Assembly (NCBI RefSeq): GCF_000721105.1
Contig: NZ_JOEV01000011.1
Coordinates: 62,001 to 126,000, forward strand
DNA: 64,000 bases
Source of the DNA: Streptomyces cellulosae
Lineage (GTDB): Bacteria; Actinomycetota; Actinomycetes; Streptomycetales; Streptomycetaceae
Direction of reading: 5' to 3'
Every line of letters begins with the position of its first letter. Within the stretch, counting starts at the first letter, position 1. The translations under genes were made by a program, and so were the position numbers. The notes beneath the pieces were generated by a model. That model worked only from the letters and a program-made list of their open reading frames with translations, did no database searches and was not told the DNA's origin. Positions 41,161 to 49,509 of this stretch are shown one piece after another.

Positions 41161-42063
41161 CTACATCTCCTCGGCTACGTAACTGCGAAGCCAGGCCCGG
41201 AAGTCCGGGCCCAGGTCTTCACGTTCGCATGCGAGTCTGACAATGGCACGCAGATAGTCGCCGCGGTCGCCGGTGTCATAGCGGCGGCCCTTGAAGACGA
41301 CGCCGTGCACCGGACCGCCGAGCTTCTCGTCCTCGGCGAGCTGCTGGAGGGCGTCGGTGAGCTGGATCTCGCCGCCGCGGCCGGGCTCCGTCTTGCGGAG
41401 TATGTCGAAGATGTGCGGGTCGAGGACGTAGCGGCCGATCACCGCGTAGTTCGAGGGGGCGTCCGCCGGGTCGGGCTTCTCGACAAGGCCGGTGACCTGG
41501 ACGACGTCACTGTCCTCGGTGGTGTCGACGGCCGCGCAGCCGTAGAGGTGGATCTGCTCGGGCGCGACCTCCATGAGCGCGATGACGCTGCCGCCGCGCT
41601 GCTCCTGGACCTCGACCATGCGCTGGAGCAGCGGGTCGCGGGGGTCGATCAGGTCGTCGCCGAGGAGGACGGCGAAGGGCTCGTGACCCACGTGCGGGGC
41701 GGCGCACAGGACGGCGTGGCCGAGGCCCTTGGGGTCGCCCTGGCGGACGTAGTGCATGGTCGCGAGGTCGCTGGACTCCTGCACCTTGGCGAGCCGGCTC
41801 GCGTCGCCCTTCTTCTGCAGGGCGGATTCCAGCTCGTAGTTGCGGTCGAAGTGGTCCTCCAGGGGGCGCTTGTTGCGTCCCGTGATCATGAGGACGTCGT
41901 CCAGGCCCGCGGACACGGCCTCTTCGACCACATACTGGATCGCCGGCTTGTCGACGACCGGCAGCATCTCCTTGGGAGTGGCCTTGGTGGCCGGCAGGAA
42001 CCGGGTGCCCAGGCCTGCTGCGGGAATGACAGCCTTGCTGATCCGAGGGTGCGACTGAGTCAT
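41161..42063 (-). CDS. galU: UTP--glucose-1-phosphate uridylyltransferase
   Basis: A 300-residue nucleotidyltransferase. AVIPAAGLGTRFLPATKATPKEMLPVVDKP near residue 12 is the nucleotide-binding loop with the catalytic Arg and Lys. GDPKGLGHAVLCA near 108, LLGDDLI near 133 and VEKPDPADAPSN near 192 are conserved in GalU. Role: formation of UDP-glucose for wall polymers, glycogen or trehalose. ATG 42063 heads the operon with glp and the molybdenum cofactor genes, 84 bp from the divergent cyclo-ligase gene. Confidence 0.95.
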   Translation of the reverse strand: MTQSHPRISKAVIPAAGLGTRFLPATKATPKEMLPVVDKPAIQYVVEEAVSAGLDDVLMITGRNKRPLEDHFDRNYELESALQKKGDASRLAKVQESSDLATMHYVRQGDPKGLGHAVLCAAPHVGHEPFAVLLGDDLIDPRDPLLQRMVEVQEQRGGSVIALMEVAPEQIHLYGCAAVDTTEDSDVVQVTGLVEKPDPADAPSNYAVIGRYVLDPHIFDILRKTEPGRGGEIQLTDALQQLAEDEKLGGPVHGVVFKGRRYDTGDRGDYLRAIVRLACEREDLGPDFRAWLRSYVAEEM

Positions 42064-42147
42064 GTCCGCAACCTTATCCGCTGGCTTTGATAGGAATCTG
42101 AGGCTCCGGTTAATTGGCTCTCATATGAGGCTATTGGAAGGATACGG

Positions 42148-42780
42148 GTGCACCCTTTGAGTCACGTCGATCGTCCGGCCGAGCCTGACAAGCGAATGTT
42201 GCGTCGAGAGTTCCTCGCGGTGAGAAACAGGTTGACGGCCGATGACGTGCGGGAATCGGCCGCGGCGCTGGCCGGGCGGGCCCTGGAGCTGCCCGAGCTG
42301 GCGCGTGCGCGCACGGTGGCGGCATACGTCTCCGTGGAGAGCGAACCCGGCACGCTCGCGCTGCTGGACGCGCTGCGCGCGCGGGGCGTGCGCGTCCTGC
42401 TCCCCGCCCTTCTGCCCGACCACGACCTCGACTGGGGCGCGTACACCGGCGAGGGCTCCCTGCAGCGCGTCCGACACGGCGGGAAGATGGCCCTCTTCGA
42501 GCCCGCCGGCGAGCGCCTGGGCCCGGACGCCGTGACCGCCGCCGACGTGGTGCTGCTGCCCGGACTGGCGGTCGACGCGCGCGGGATGCGGCTGGGACGG
42601 GGCGGTGGCTCGTACGACCGGGTCCTCGCGCGGCTGGAGCGCGCGGGCGCGCATCCGGCGCTGGTGGTGCTGCTGTACGACTCCGAGGTGGTCGAGCACC
42701 TGCCGGCCGAGACGCACGATCGGCCGGTGCGGGCGGTGGTGACGCCGTCGGGGGTGCGCCGCTTCCCTCAGGTCGCCTGA
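42148..42780 (+). CDS. 5-formyltetrahydrofolate cyclo-ligase
   Basis: A 210-residue protein of the 5-FTHF cyclo-ligase family. DKRMLRREFLAVRNRLT near residue 14 provides the N-terminal basic ATP/folate-binding segment. VDARGMRLGRGGGSYDRVLARL near residue 145 is the family signature with the phosphate-binding glycine run. Role: ATP-dependent conversion of 5-formyl-THF to 5,10-methenyl-THF. GTG 42148 is preceded by GGAAGGA. It is divergent from galU and ends just before a strong bidirectional terminator. Confidence 0.92.
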   Translation: MHPLSHVDRPAEPDKRMLRREFLAVRNRLTADDVRESAAALAGRALELPELARARTVAAYVSVESEPGTLALLDALRARGVRVLLPALLPDHDLDWGAYTGEGSLQRVRHGGKMALFEPAGERLGPDAVTAADVVLLPGLAVDARGMRLGRGGGSYDRVLARLERAGAHPALVVLLYDSEVVEHLPAETHDRPVRAVVTPSGVRRFPQVA

Positions 42781-42785
42781 AGAGG

Positions 42786-42817
42786 ACCGGCCCTCCACGT
42801 GCGCGTGGAGGGCCGGT
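42786..42817. terminator. strong bidirectional terminator
   Basis: A perfect 14-bp stem (ACCGGCCCTCCACG with its complement) and a four-base loop, five bases after the cyclo-ligase stop and 28 bases before the end of the convergent penicillin acylase family gene. Confidence 0.9.
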
Positions 42818-42845
42818 TCACCGCCCTGGGTCGCACATCAGCGGT

Positions 42846-45665
42846 TCACGGTTTCAGCACCAGCGAGTCGCTCGTGCTGTCGTCGACCGCCTTGTCGGAG
42901 AAGGACCAGTCGAGCAGCTCGCCGTCGGCCCACTTGTCCGTCTGGTCGACGTAGTGGGCGCTGTAGGCGTGCCCGGAGGCGCCGGAGAGGTTGATCCACT
43001 TCGACTTGTCGAGATCGCCGAGGTTGACCACCATCCGCATCGACGGCACCCACACGACGCCGTAGCCGCCCGCGGCGTTCCAGCCGGTCGCGTTGACCGC
43101 CGCCTCGCCGCCGCTGAGCTTCCAGGGGCCGCGGTTGAGCATGTACTGCAGGAAGCCGGGGCCTTCGGTGCCCAGGGTCTGGTTCTTCAGGAACAGGCGG
43201 TGCAGCCGGCCCCAGCTCCAGGTGTCGATGTCCTTGCCGAGCTTGGCGGTCAGCTCCCAGCGGGCGTCGATCATGGCCCGCTTGAACAGCTGGTCCCGGT
43301 CGGTCGCCAGGGGGCGGGTGCCCGACCTGGGCGTCTTCCACCAGTCGCTGTTCTCGTCGTCCATGAGGTTGCGGACCACCTCGAACCAGCGGTCGCCGCC
43401 GTCCGGCTGCGCCTGGTCGGCCTCGCGCTCGCCGCACTCACGCACCTTGCCGGTGTCGTCGACCGGCCCCGTGGTGTTGACCGGGTCCACCCACAGGCAC
43501 TGACCCTCGACCCGCAGCTCCTTGGGCAGCTTGTTGCCGAAGGCGAGCTTGAGGATGTTGCGCCACACCGAGTTGAAGTAGGCGGCTGCCGCCGAGTCGG
43601 CGTCCTGGGTGTAGTCCCAGCCCTCCAGCAGCTCCTGCGCCTCGCGGACGTCCTTGTCGCCGACGTCGATCTTCAGCAGCCTGGGCACGAGCAGCTTGGC
43701 GATCTCGCTGCTGTTGTCCAGCTGCATCTGCCGCATGTCGTCGGTGGAGATCTTGCCACCGCCCTTGATCTTCTGCTGGATCAGGTCGGTGATGCGCTGG
43801 CTGCGGGTGCCGTAGCCCCAGTCCGTGGTGAGCGTGTAGGGGTACTTGTCCTTGTCGACGACGGCCTGGTTGGCGGTGACGATGTAGCCGCGCTTCGGGT
43901 TGTACTCGTAGGGCAGCTGGTCCTGCTTGATGTACCCGGTCCACTTGTACTTGGAGTTCCAGCCGGGCGCGGGGATGGAGCCGTCGTCGCCCTTCGCGCG
44001 CGTGGGGATCCTGCCGGGCAGCGTGTAGCCGATGTGGTCGTCGGTGTCGGCGTAGACCAGGTTCTGCGACGGCACGTCGAACAGGGCGGCGGCCTTCCGG
44101 AAGTCCTTCCAGCCGGCCGCCTTGTCCATCGCGAAGACGGCGTCCATCGCGGTACCCGGGTCCAGCGCGGTCCACCTCAGGGCGATGCCGTAGCCGTCGC
44201 CGCGGTCGGGGGCGGAGGCGTCGACGGTCGCCTTCCTGCCGACCTTCACCAGCTCCTTGTCGCGGTCGGACAGCAGGGGCATCCCGTCGCTGGTCTGCCG
44301 GACGACGATCTTCTTGGACGAGCCACCGGCGACCTTGATGGTCTCCTCACGCGTGGTGAAGGGCTTGACCTTGCCGTCGTAGAGGTAGCCGTCGCCGGTG
44401 AGCTTCTCCAGGTAGAGGTCGGTGACGTCGACGCCGGAGTTCGTCATGCCCCAGGAGATGTTCTGGTTGTGGCCGATTATCACGCCGGGCATGCCCGCGA
44501 AGGTGTAGCCCGTGACGTCGTACTGGCACTTCGCGGAGACCGTGCGGCAGTGCAGGCCCATCTGGTACCAGACGGACGGCAGCGAGGCCGACAGGTGCGG
44601 GTCGTTGGCCAGCAGAGGCTTGCCGGTGATGGTGTGCTCCCCGCCGACCACCCAGGAGTTGGAGCCGATGCCGTTGCCGTTCACGCCGACGGCCGTGGGG
44701 ACGTCGTCCAGGACCTCCTGGAGGCGCGAGAGCTGGCTCCCGAGGGCCGAACCGGCCGTTCCCGACGTACCCGAGGTGCCGCTCGCACCCGAGGTGCCGG
44801 CCGTACCCGAGGTGCCGGCCGTGCCGGAGACTCCGCTCGTGCCACCGGTGGACGTGCCGCTGCCCGAGGAGCCGTCACCGCCGTCGAACACCCCGGTCAG
44901 CTCGTCGTACTGGCCGGACTGGACGATCGCCTGGTTGCGGCTGTAGGGGTATTCGGGGTAGAGGTCGGCAATCTGTTTCGGGCCCAGGCGGCTGGTCATC
45001 AGGGCGCGGTCGATCTCGTCCTGCATGTTGCCGCGCAGGTCCCAGGCCATCGCCTTCAGCCACGAGACCGAGTCGACCGGGGTCCACTTCTCGGGCTTGT
45101 AGTCGTTGGTGAAGCCGAGCGCCGCGTACTCCAGGGAGAGGTCCTTGCCGCTCTTGCCCTCGAGGTAGGCGTTGACCCCCTTGGCGTACGCCTGGAGGTA
45201 CTTCTTCGTGGAGGCCGACAGCGTCTTGTCGTACTCCTGCTGCGCCACCCGGTCCCAGCCCAGGGTGCGCAGGAACTCGTCGTTGTCGACCTGGCCCTTG
45301 CCGAACATCTCCGACAGACGCCCGGAGGTCATGTGGCGGCGCACGTCCATCTCGTAGAACCGGTCCTGTGCCTGGACGTAGCCCTGCGCCATGAACAGGT
45401 CCGCGTCGGAGGACGCGTAGATCTGCGGGATGCCGTAGCCGTCGCGCTTGACGTCGACGGGCCCGGACAGGCCCTCCAGCGTGATCGAACCCTTGGTCTG
45501 CGGGAAGGAGGCCCGGACGGTGCTGATGGACCAGTACGCCCCGTACGCCACGCCTCCGATGAGGGCCAACACGAGGACAAATACGAGCAGACGGGCTTTG
45601 CGCCCCTTCTTCCTGCCGGACTTGCCGGGCTTGTGACCCGATGAGGCGGTGGTGGTGGGGGGCAT
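42846..45665 (-). CDS. penicillin acylase family protein (Ntn hydrolase)
   Basis: A 939-residue precursor anchored by one N-terminal helix (about residues 25-46) after a Lys/Arg-rich tail. The alpha chain includes DGYGIPQIYASSDADLFMAQGYVQAQDRFYEMD. The beta-chain nucleophile is probably Ser335 in GIGSNSWVVGG, the usual Gly-Ser autocleavage site, followed by GHNQNISWGMTN. Just before it lies a spacer of about 45 residues made of Gly, Ser, Thr and Ala triplets (GTSGTAG type). Family role: hydrolysis of amides such as acyl-homoserine lactones, lipopeptides or beta-lactam side chains. ATG 45665 was chosen; the frame is open to 45731. Substrate unknown. Confidence 0.9.
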   Translation of the reverse strand: MPPTTTASSGHKPGKSGRKKGRKARLLVFVLVLALIGGVAYGAYWSISTVRASFPQTKGSITLEGLSGPVDVKRDGYGIPQIYASSDADLFMAQGYVQAQDRFYEMDVRRHMTSGRLSEMFGKGQVDNDEFLRTLGWDRVAQQEYDKTLSASTKKYLQAYAKGVNAYLEGKSGKDLSLEYAALGFTNDYKPEKWTPVDSVSWLKAMAWDLRGNMQDEIDRALMTSRLGPKQIADLYPEYPYSRNQAIVQSGQYDELTGVFDGGDGSSGSGTSTGGTSGVSGTAGTSGTAGTSGASGTSGTSGTAGSALGSQLSRLQEVLDDVPTAVGVNGNGIGSNSWVVGGEHTITGKPLLANDPHLSASLPSVWYQMGLHCRTVSAKCQYDVTGYTFAGMPGVIIGHNQNISWGMTNSGVDVTDLYLEKLTGDGYLYDGKVKPFTTREETIKVAGGSSKKIVVRQTSDGMPLLSDRDKELVKVGRKATVDASAPDRGDGYGIALRWTALDPGTAMDAVFAMDKAAGWKDFRKAAALFDVPSQNLVYADTDDHIGYTLPGRIPTRAKGDDGSIPAPGWNSKYKWTGYIKQDQLPYEYNPKRGYIVTANQAVVDKDKYPYTLTTDWGYGTRSQRITDLIQQKIKGGGKISTDDMRQMQLDNSSEIAKLLVPRLLKIDVGDKDVREAQELLEGWDYTQDADSAAAAYFNSVWRNILKLAFGNKLPKELRVEGQCLWVDPVNTTGPVDDTGKVRECGEREADQAQPDGGDRWFEVVRNLMDDENSDWWKTPRSGTRPLATDRDQLFKRAMIDARWELTAKLGKDIDTWSWGRLHRLFLKNQTLGTEGPGFLQYMLNRGPWKLSGGEAAVNATGWNAAGGYGVVWVPSMRMVVNLGDLDKSKWINLSGASGHAYSAHYVDQTDKWADGELLDWSFSDKAVDDSTSDSLVLKP

Positions 45666-45810
45666 CGCTGTCCTTGCTGTCCTAACGCGAGCGGCAGGGC
45701 GGGCTGTGCTTTTGACTGAGCGCTGGAGCAACCATAGGCGCAGGGCCCGGTGCCACTTGACGCGGAGTCGGGAACCCGGACGGACGGGCGTTCGATCTTG
45801 CCGTGCCGAG

Positions 45811-45843
45811 CGTCAAGAAATCGTCAAGAGTTAGGTAAGGTAA
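45811..45843. promoter_or_regulatory. 11-bp-spaced direct repeats upstream of the antiporter gene
   Basis: CGTCAAGAAAT, CGTCAAGAGTT and AGGTAAGGTAA follow one another with an 11-bp period, so the heptamer CGTCAAG recurs on one helix face. TAAGGT at 45836-45841 could be a -10 element. The spacing is like PhoP-type direct-repeat boxes, but the heptamer does not match GTTCACC well, so the regulator is unassigned. Confidence 0.4.
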
Positions 45844-45898
45844 CGAAGTACTTGGATGCGAAACGATTCGCCGTCGTGTCCGATGTACGTGAGCCCGC

Positions 45899-47443
45899 GT
45901 GCGCGCTCCGCCCGCGGGCCAGGGAAGGGAACGGCCGCTGACTGTCCACCATCTCAACCAGCTCCTGCTCGTCTGCTCGCTCGTCCTGCTCGTCGCCGTG
46001 GCAGCGGTCCGGATCTCCTCGCGCAGCGGGCTCCCCAGCCTGCTCGTCTACCTGGGGATCGGCGTCGCCATGGGCCAGGACGGCATCGGCGACATCCACT
46101 TCGACAACGCCGAAATGACCCAGGTCATCGGCTACGCCGCCCTCGTCGTGATCCTGGCCGAGGGCGGTCTCGGCACGAAGTGGAAGGAGATCAAGCCGGC
46201 CCTGCCCGCCGCCTCCGCACTGGCGCTGGCGGGAGTGGCGGTGAGCGTCGGGATCACGGCGACGGCCGCGCACTACCTGATCGGGCTGGAGTGGCGCCAG
46301 GCACTGATCATCGGGGCGGTCGTGTCCTCGACGGACGCGGCGGCGGTCTTCTCGGTGCTGCGCAGGATTCCCCTCCCCGCACGCGTGACGGGCACGCTGG
46401 AGGCCGAGTCCGGCTTCAACGACGCCCCCGTGGTCATCCTGGTGGTCGCCTTCTCCACCGCGGGCCCGGTGGAGCACTGGTACGTGCTGCTCGGGGTGAT
46501 AAGCCTGGAGCTGGCCATCGGTGCCGCCATCGGTCTCGCGGTGGGCTGGCTGGGCGCCTGGGGTCTCAGACACGTCGCCCTGCCCGCCTCCGGCCTCTAC
46601 CCGATCGCGGTCATGGCGATCGCCGTCACGGCGTACGCGGCGGGCGCGATGGCGCACGGCAGCGGCTTCCTCGCCGTCTACCTCGCCTCGATGATGCTCG
46701 GCAACGCCAAGCTGCCGCACTGGCCCGCCACCCGCGGCTTCGCCGAAGGGCTCGGCTGGATCGCCCAGATCGGCATGTTCGTCCTGCTGGGCCTGCTGGT
46801 CACGCCGCACGAGCTGGGCGACGACGTCTGGCCGGCGCTCGTCATCGGGCTGGTCCTGACGATGGTGGCGCGCCCGCTGAGCGTCGTGCTGTGCCTGACG
46901 CCGTTCCGGGTTCCCTGGCAGGAGCAGACCCTCATGTCCTGGGCCGGGCTGCGCGGCGCGGTGCCCATCATCCTGGCGACCATCCCGATGGTGGAGGGCG
47001 TCGAGGCCAGCCGCCGGATCTTCAACATCGTCTTCGTGCTGGTCGTCGTCTACACCCTGATCCAGGGCCCGACCCTGCCCTGGCTCGCCCGCAAGCTGCG
47101 CCTGGGCGGCGACCCCGAGGCCGCCGACCTCGGCATCGAGTCGGCGCCCCTGGAGCGGCTGCGCGGACATCTGCTGTCCGTCGCGATCCCCGAGGCCTCG
47201 AAGATGCACGGCGTCGAGGTGGCCGAGCTGCGGCTGCCGGCCGGGGCCGCGGTGACCCTTGTCGTCCGGGAGGGAAAATCGTTCGTTCCGCTGCCCGCGA
47301 CGGTACTGCGGCGCGGCGACGAACTGCTCGTGGTCGCCACCGATCCCGTACGGGACGCGGCGGAACGCCGACTGCGCGCGGTCGGACGCGGCGGCAAGCT
47401 GGCCGGGTGGCTGGGCACGAACGGGATCGGGACGGGCCGTTAA
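45899..47443 (+). CDS. cation/proton antiporter, CPA1 family with C-terminal RCK_C (TrkA-C) domain
   Basis: A protein of up to 514 residues. Twelve to thirteen membrane helices fill the first 410 residues. Ion-path motifs include VVSSTDAAAVFSVL near residue 142 and ESGFNDAPVVIL near 168 (the Asn-Asp of CPA1 exchangers). The cytoplasmic end has a TrkA-C type domain (HGVEVAELRLPAGAAVTLVV, RRGDELLVVATD), as in NhaP2/CvrA K+/H+ exchangers. The interval uses GTG 45899 as the only conventional start, but it lacks a ribosome site. CTG 45938, behind AGGGAAGGGA, gives MTVHHLNQ and may be the true start. Confidence 0.9.
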   Translation: MRAPPAGQGRERPLTVHHLNQLLLVCSLVLLVAVAAVRISSRSGLPSLLVYLGIGVAMGQDGIGDIHFDNAEMTQVIGYAALVVILAEGGLGTKWKEIKPALPAASALALAGVAVSVGITATAAHYLIGLEWRQALIIGAVVSSTDAAAVFSVLRRIPLPARVTGTLEAESGFNDAPVVILVVAFSTAGPVEHWYVLLGVISLELAIGAAIGLAVGWLGAWGLRHVALPASGLYPIAVMAIAVTAYAAGAMAHGSGFLAVYLASMMLGNAKLPHWPATRGFAEGLGWIAQIGMFVLLGLLVTPHELGDDVWPALVIGLVLTMVARPLSVVLCLTPFRVPWQEQTLMSWAGLRGAVPIILATIPMVEGVEASRRIFNIVFVLVVVYTLIQGPTLPWLARKLRLGGDPEAADLGIESAPLERLRGHLLSVAIPEASKMHGVEVAELRLPAGAAVTLVVREGKSFVPLPATVLRRGDELLVVATDPVRDAAERRLRAVGRGGKLAGWLGTNGIGTGR

Positions 47444-47466
47444 GGGAGTGTTTCGCACACTTCACA

Positions 47467-47483
47467 CCTGCGGCAATCGCAGG
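47467..47483 (+). terminator. short hairpin after the antiporter gene
   Basis: CCTGCG, five bases, CGCAGG forms a perfect 6-bp stem 23 bp after the antiporter stop. No U-tract. The remaining spacer to 47717 shows no further feature I can support apart from the MFS gene's ribosome site. Confidence 0.4.
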
Positions 47484-47717
47484 CGTACGTGCCGACGGTG
47501 CTCGTTTTCACAGGTGGCACGGGATTTGATGCCTGTATGATGAAGGCGCATTCCGATCGAACCAACTCTGCCTGACGCAGTGCTGGCGCGACCGTACGGC
47601 GGCCGGGACGCCCCTCACTGGGCGCCGGTATCCACCGCAGTCCGCGCAAGAGGACAGCTCTCGGCGCCCCGGCCCCACACAGGGGACGCGCTACCAGGCG
47701 GCAGAAAGGCACGGGCC

Positions 47718-49013
47718 GTGGCATCCACGGTCACCTCCGAGCCGTCGGCGAACGCGCCGACCCCCTCGCGCCCGGGATACGGGCAGTTGCTGCGCACCCG
47801 CGGCGCCTGGACGTTCCTGCTCCCCGGCTTCGCGGCACGTCAGCCCTTCGCGATGCTCACCGTCTCCATCGTGCTGCTGGTGCGGCACACCACCGGCTCC
47901 TACGCCGCGGCGGGCGCCGCCGCGGCCGTCACCGGTGTCTCCATGGCCCTGTTCGCGCCCTACAGCGGCCGCCTCGCCGACCGCCACGGACAGCGGGCGG
48001 TACTGATCCCGGGCGTCGTGGCGCACGCCCTGTCCGGCCTCGCCCTCACGGCGCTCGCGCTCTCCCACGCCCCTTTGTGGGCGCTGCTCGCGGCGGCCGT
48101 GCCCACCGGTGCCTCCATCCCCCAGATCGGGCCCATGGTGCGCGCCCGCTGGGCCGTCAAGCTCCAGGACTCGCCCCTGATGTCCACCGCGGCGGCCTTC
48201 GAGTCGGTCACGGACGAGCTCACCTTCGTCGTCGGACCGCTGCTGGCCACCGCCCTGTGCACCGCGGTCGCCCCGGCCGCCGGCCTGGTCACGGAGGCGT
48301 CGCTGACCCTGCTCGGCGGTCTGCTGTTCGCCGCGCGGAGGAGCACCCAGCCCTCGGTCGGCGCCGTCGGCGGGCACGCGCGCGTGGAGCACGCCTCCGC
48401 TCTGCGCATCCCGGGAGTACGCGTCCTGATCGTGGCCTTCCTCGGCATCGGTTCCGTCTTCGGCGGCATGCAGGTCTCGTTGGCCGCGTTCACCGAGTCG
48501 ATCGGCGAACCCGGCCTGAACGGCGTCCTCTACGGCACCTTCGCCGCCGGCAACATGCTCTCCGGCCTGGTCTGCGGCGCGGTCGCCTGGAAGGCGGCCC
48601 CCAGGCCGCGCCTGCTCGTCGGATACGCCGCCCTCGCGCTGACCGCGTCCGGGCTGTGGTCCGCCCACTCGGTACCGGTCCTCGCCGGCCTCGGCCTGCT
48701 GGTCGGCATGTGCATCGCGCCCGCCCTGATCACCGGCTACACCCTGGTCGAGGAGCTGGTCCCGGCCGGCGCCCGCACCGAGGCCTTCACCTGGCTGACC
48801 GGTGCGGTCGCCCTCGGCCAGGCGGCGGCCGTCACCGTCGCCGGACAGCTGGAGGACCGCTTCTGGGGCGGCGCCGGATTCCTGGTGCCGATGGGCGGCA
48901 CGCTGCTCGCCCTGGTCACCCTCCTGGCCCTGCGTTCGCACCTCGCGGCACGGCCCCGCAGCCGGACGATCGCACGTGGCGTCGGTCACCGCGTGCCGGT
49001 GACAGTGGACTGA
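47718..49013 (+). CDS. MFS transporter
   Basis: A 431-residue major facilitator with 12 predicted helices. The loop between helices 2 and 3 holds the MFS motif GRLADRHGQR near residue 88. A central cytoplasmic loop (AARRSTQPSVGAVGGHARVEHAS) separates the two halves. GTG 47718 follows AGAAAGG; the frame is open upstream to 47580 but that part has no membrane or protein character. Substrate unknown; it resembles drug or sugar-efflux members. No regulator is adjacent. Confidence 0.87.
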   Translation: MASTVTSEPSANAPTPSRPGYGQLLRTRGAWTFLLPGFAARQPFAMLTVSIVLLVRHTTGSYAAAGAAAAVTGVSMALFAPYSGRLADRHGQRAVLIPGVVAHALSGLALTALALSHAPLWALLAAAVPTGASIPQIGPMVRARWAVKLQDSPLMSTAAAFESVTDELTFVVGPLLATALCTAVAPAAGLVTEASLTLLGGLLFAARRSTQPSVGAVGGHARVEHASALRIPGVRVLIVAFLGIGSVFGGMQVSLAAFTESIGEPGLNGVLYGTFAAGNMLSGLVCGAVAWKAAPRPRLLVGYAALALTASGLWSAHSVPVLAGLGLLVGMCIAPALITGYTLVEELVPAGARTEAFTWLTGAVALGQAAAVTVAGQLEDRFWGGAGFLVPMGGTLLALVTLLALRSHLAARPRSRTIARGVGHRVPVTVD

Positions 49014-49080
49014 TCCTCAGGAATACGTCAGTATGGATGCTCGTTAGCACTCATTGAGTGAGAGTGCCAGGAGGAAGACA

Positions 49081-49416
49081 GTGCCGACCTACCAGTACCA
49101 GTGCACCGAGTGTGGCGAGGGCCTCGAGGCGGTGCAGAAGTTCACCGACGACGCCCTGACCGAGTGCCCGAACTGCCAGGGCCGCCTCAAGAAGGTGTTC
49201 TCCGCCGTAGGCATCGTCTTCAAGGGCTCCGGCTTCTACCGCAACGACAGCCGCAGTTCCTCGTCGAGCAGCTCGCCGGCGTCGTCCTCGAAGTCGTCGA
49301 CGCCGACGTCCACCTCCGACGCGAAGTCGTCGAGCTCCACGAGCTCGTCCTCGACGTCCTCGGACTCGAAGTCGTCGAGCACCGGCACCTCGTCCAGCAG
49401 CAGCTCCGCCGCGTAG
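49081..49416 (+). CDS. FmdB family zinc-ribbon protein
   Basis: A 111-residue protein. The N-terminal zinc ribbon has two CxxC pairs (YQCTECGEGLEA and TECPNCQGRL) and the ending VFSAVGIVFKGSGFYRND, all hallmarks of FmdB/CxxC_CXXC_SSSS regulators. The last half is nearly pure Ser with Thr, Lys and Asp (SSSSSSSPASSSKSS onward), longer than in most family members and surely disordered. GTG 49081 has a perfect AGGAGG six to seven bases upstream. Role unknown; the family name comes from formamidase operons. Confidence 0.9.
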   Translation: MPTYQYQCTECGEGLEAVQKFTDDALTECPNCQGRLKKVFSAVGIVFKGSGFYRNDSRSSSSSSSPASSSKSSTPTSTSDAKSSSSTSSSSTSSDSKSSSTGTSSSSSSAA

Positions 49417-49509
49417 ATCCGGCTGCCGCCCAGACCCGCTTCTTACGGGACCCTGTCGTAGTCCGACGGCAGGGTCTTCGGCGTCCGCGACGGCGGTTAG
49501 GGTGCGGGC

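Noticed and set aside
42954..45644. An 896-codon plus-strand open frame antisense to the penicillin acylase family gene
   Set aside because: Composition is typical of antisense shadow (Val/Arg/Gly/Leu with no motif), and the minus strand encodes a complete Ntn hydrolase.
47536..47574. A short reading frame starting MMKAHSDRTNSA ahead of the MFS gene as a leader peptide
   Set aside because: No ribosome site, no terminator-like attenuator structure, and it does not match known Streptomyces leader peptides; chance is likely.
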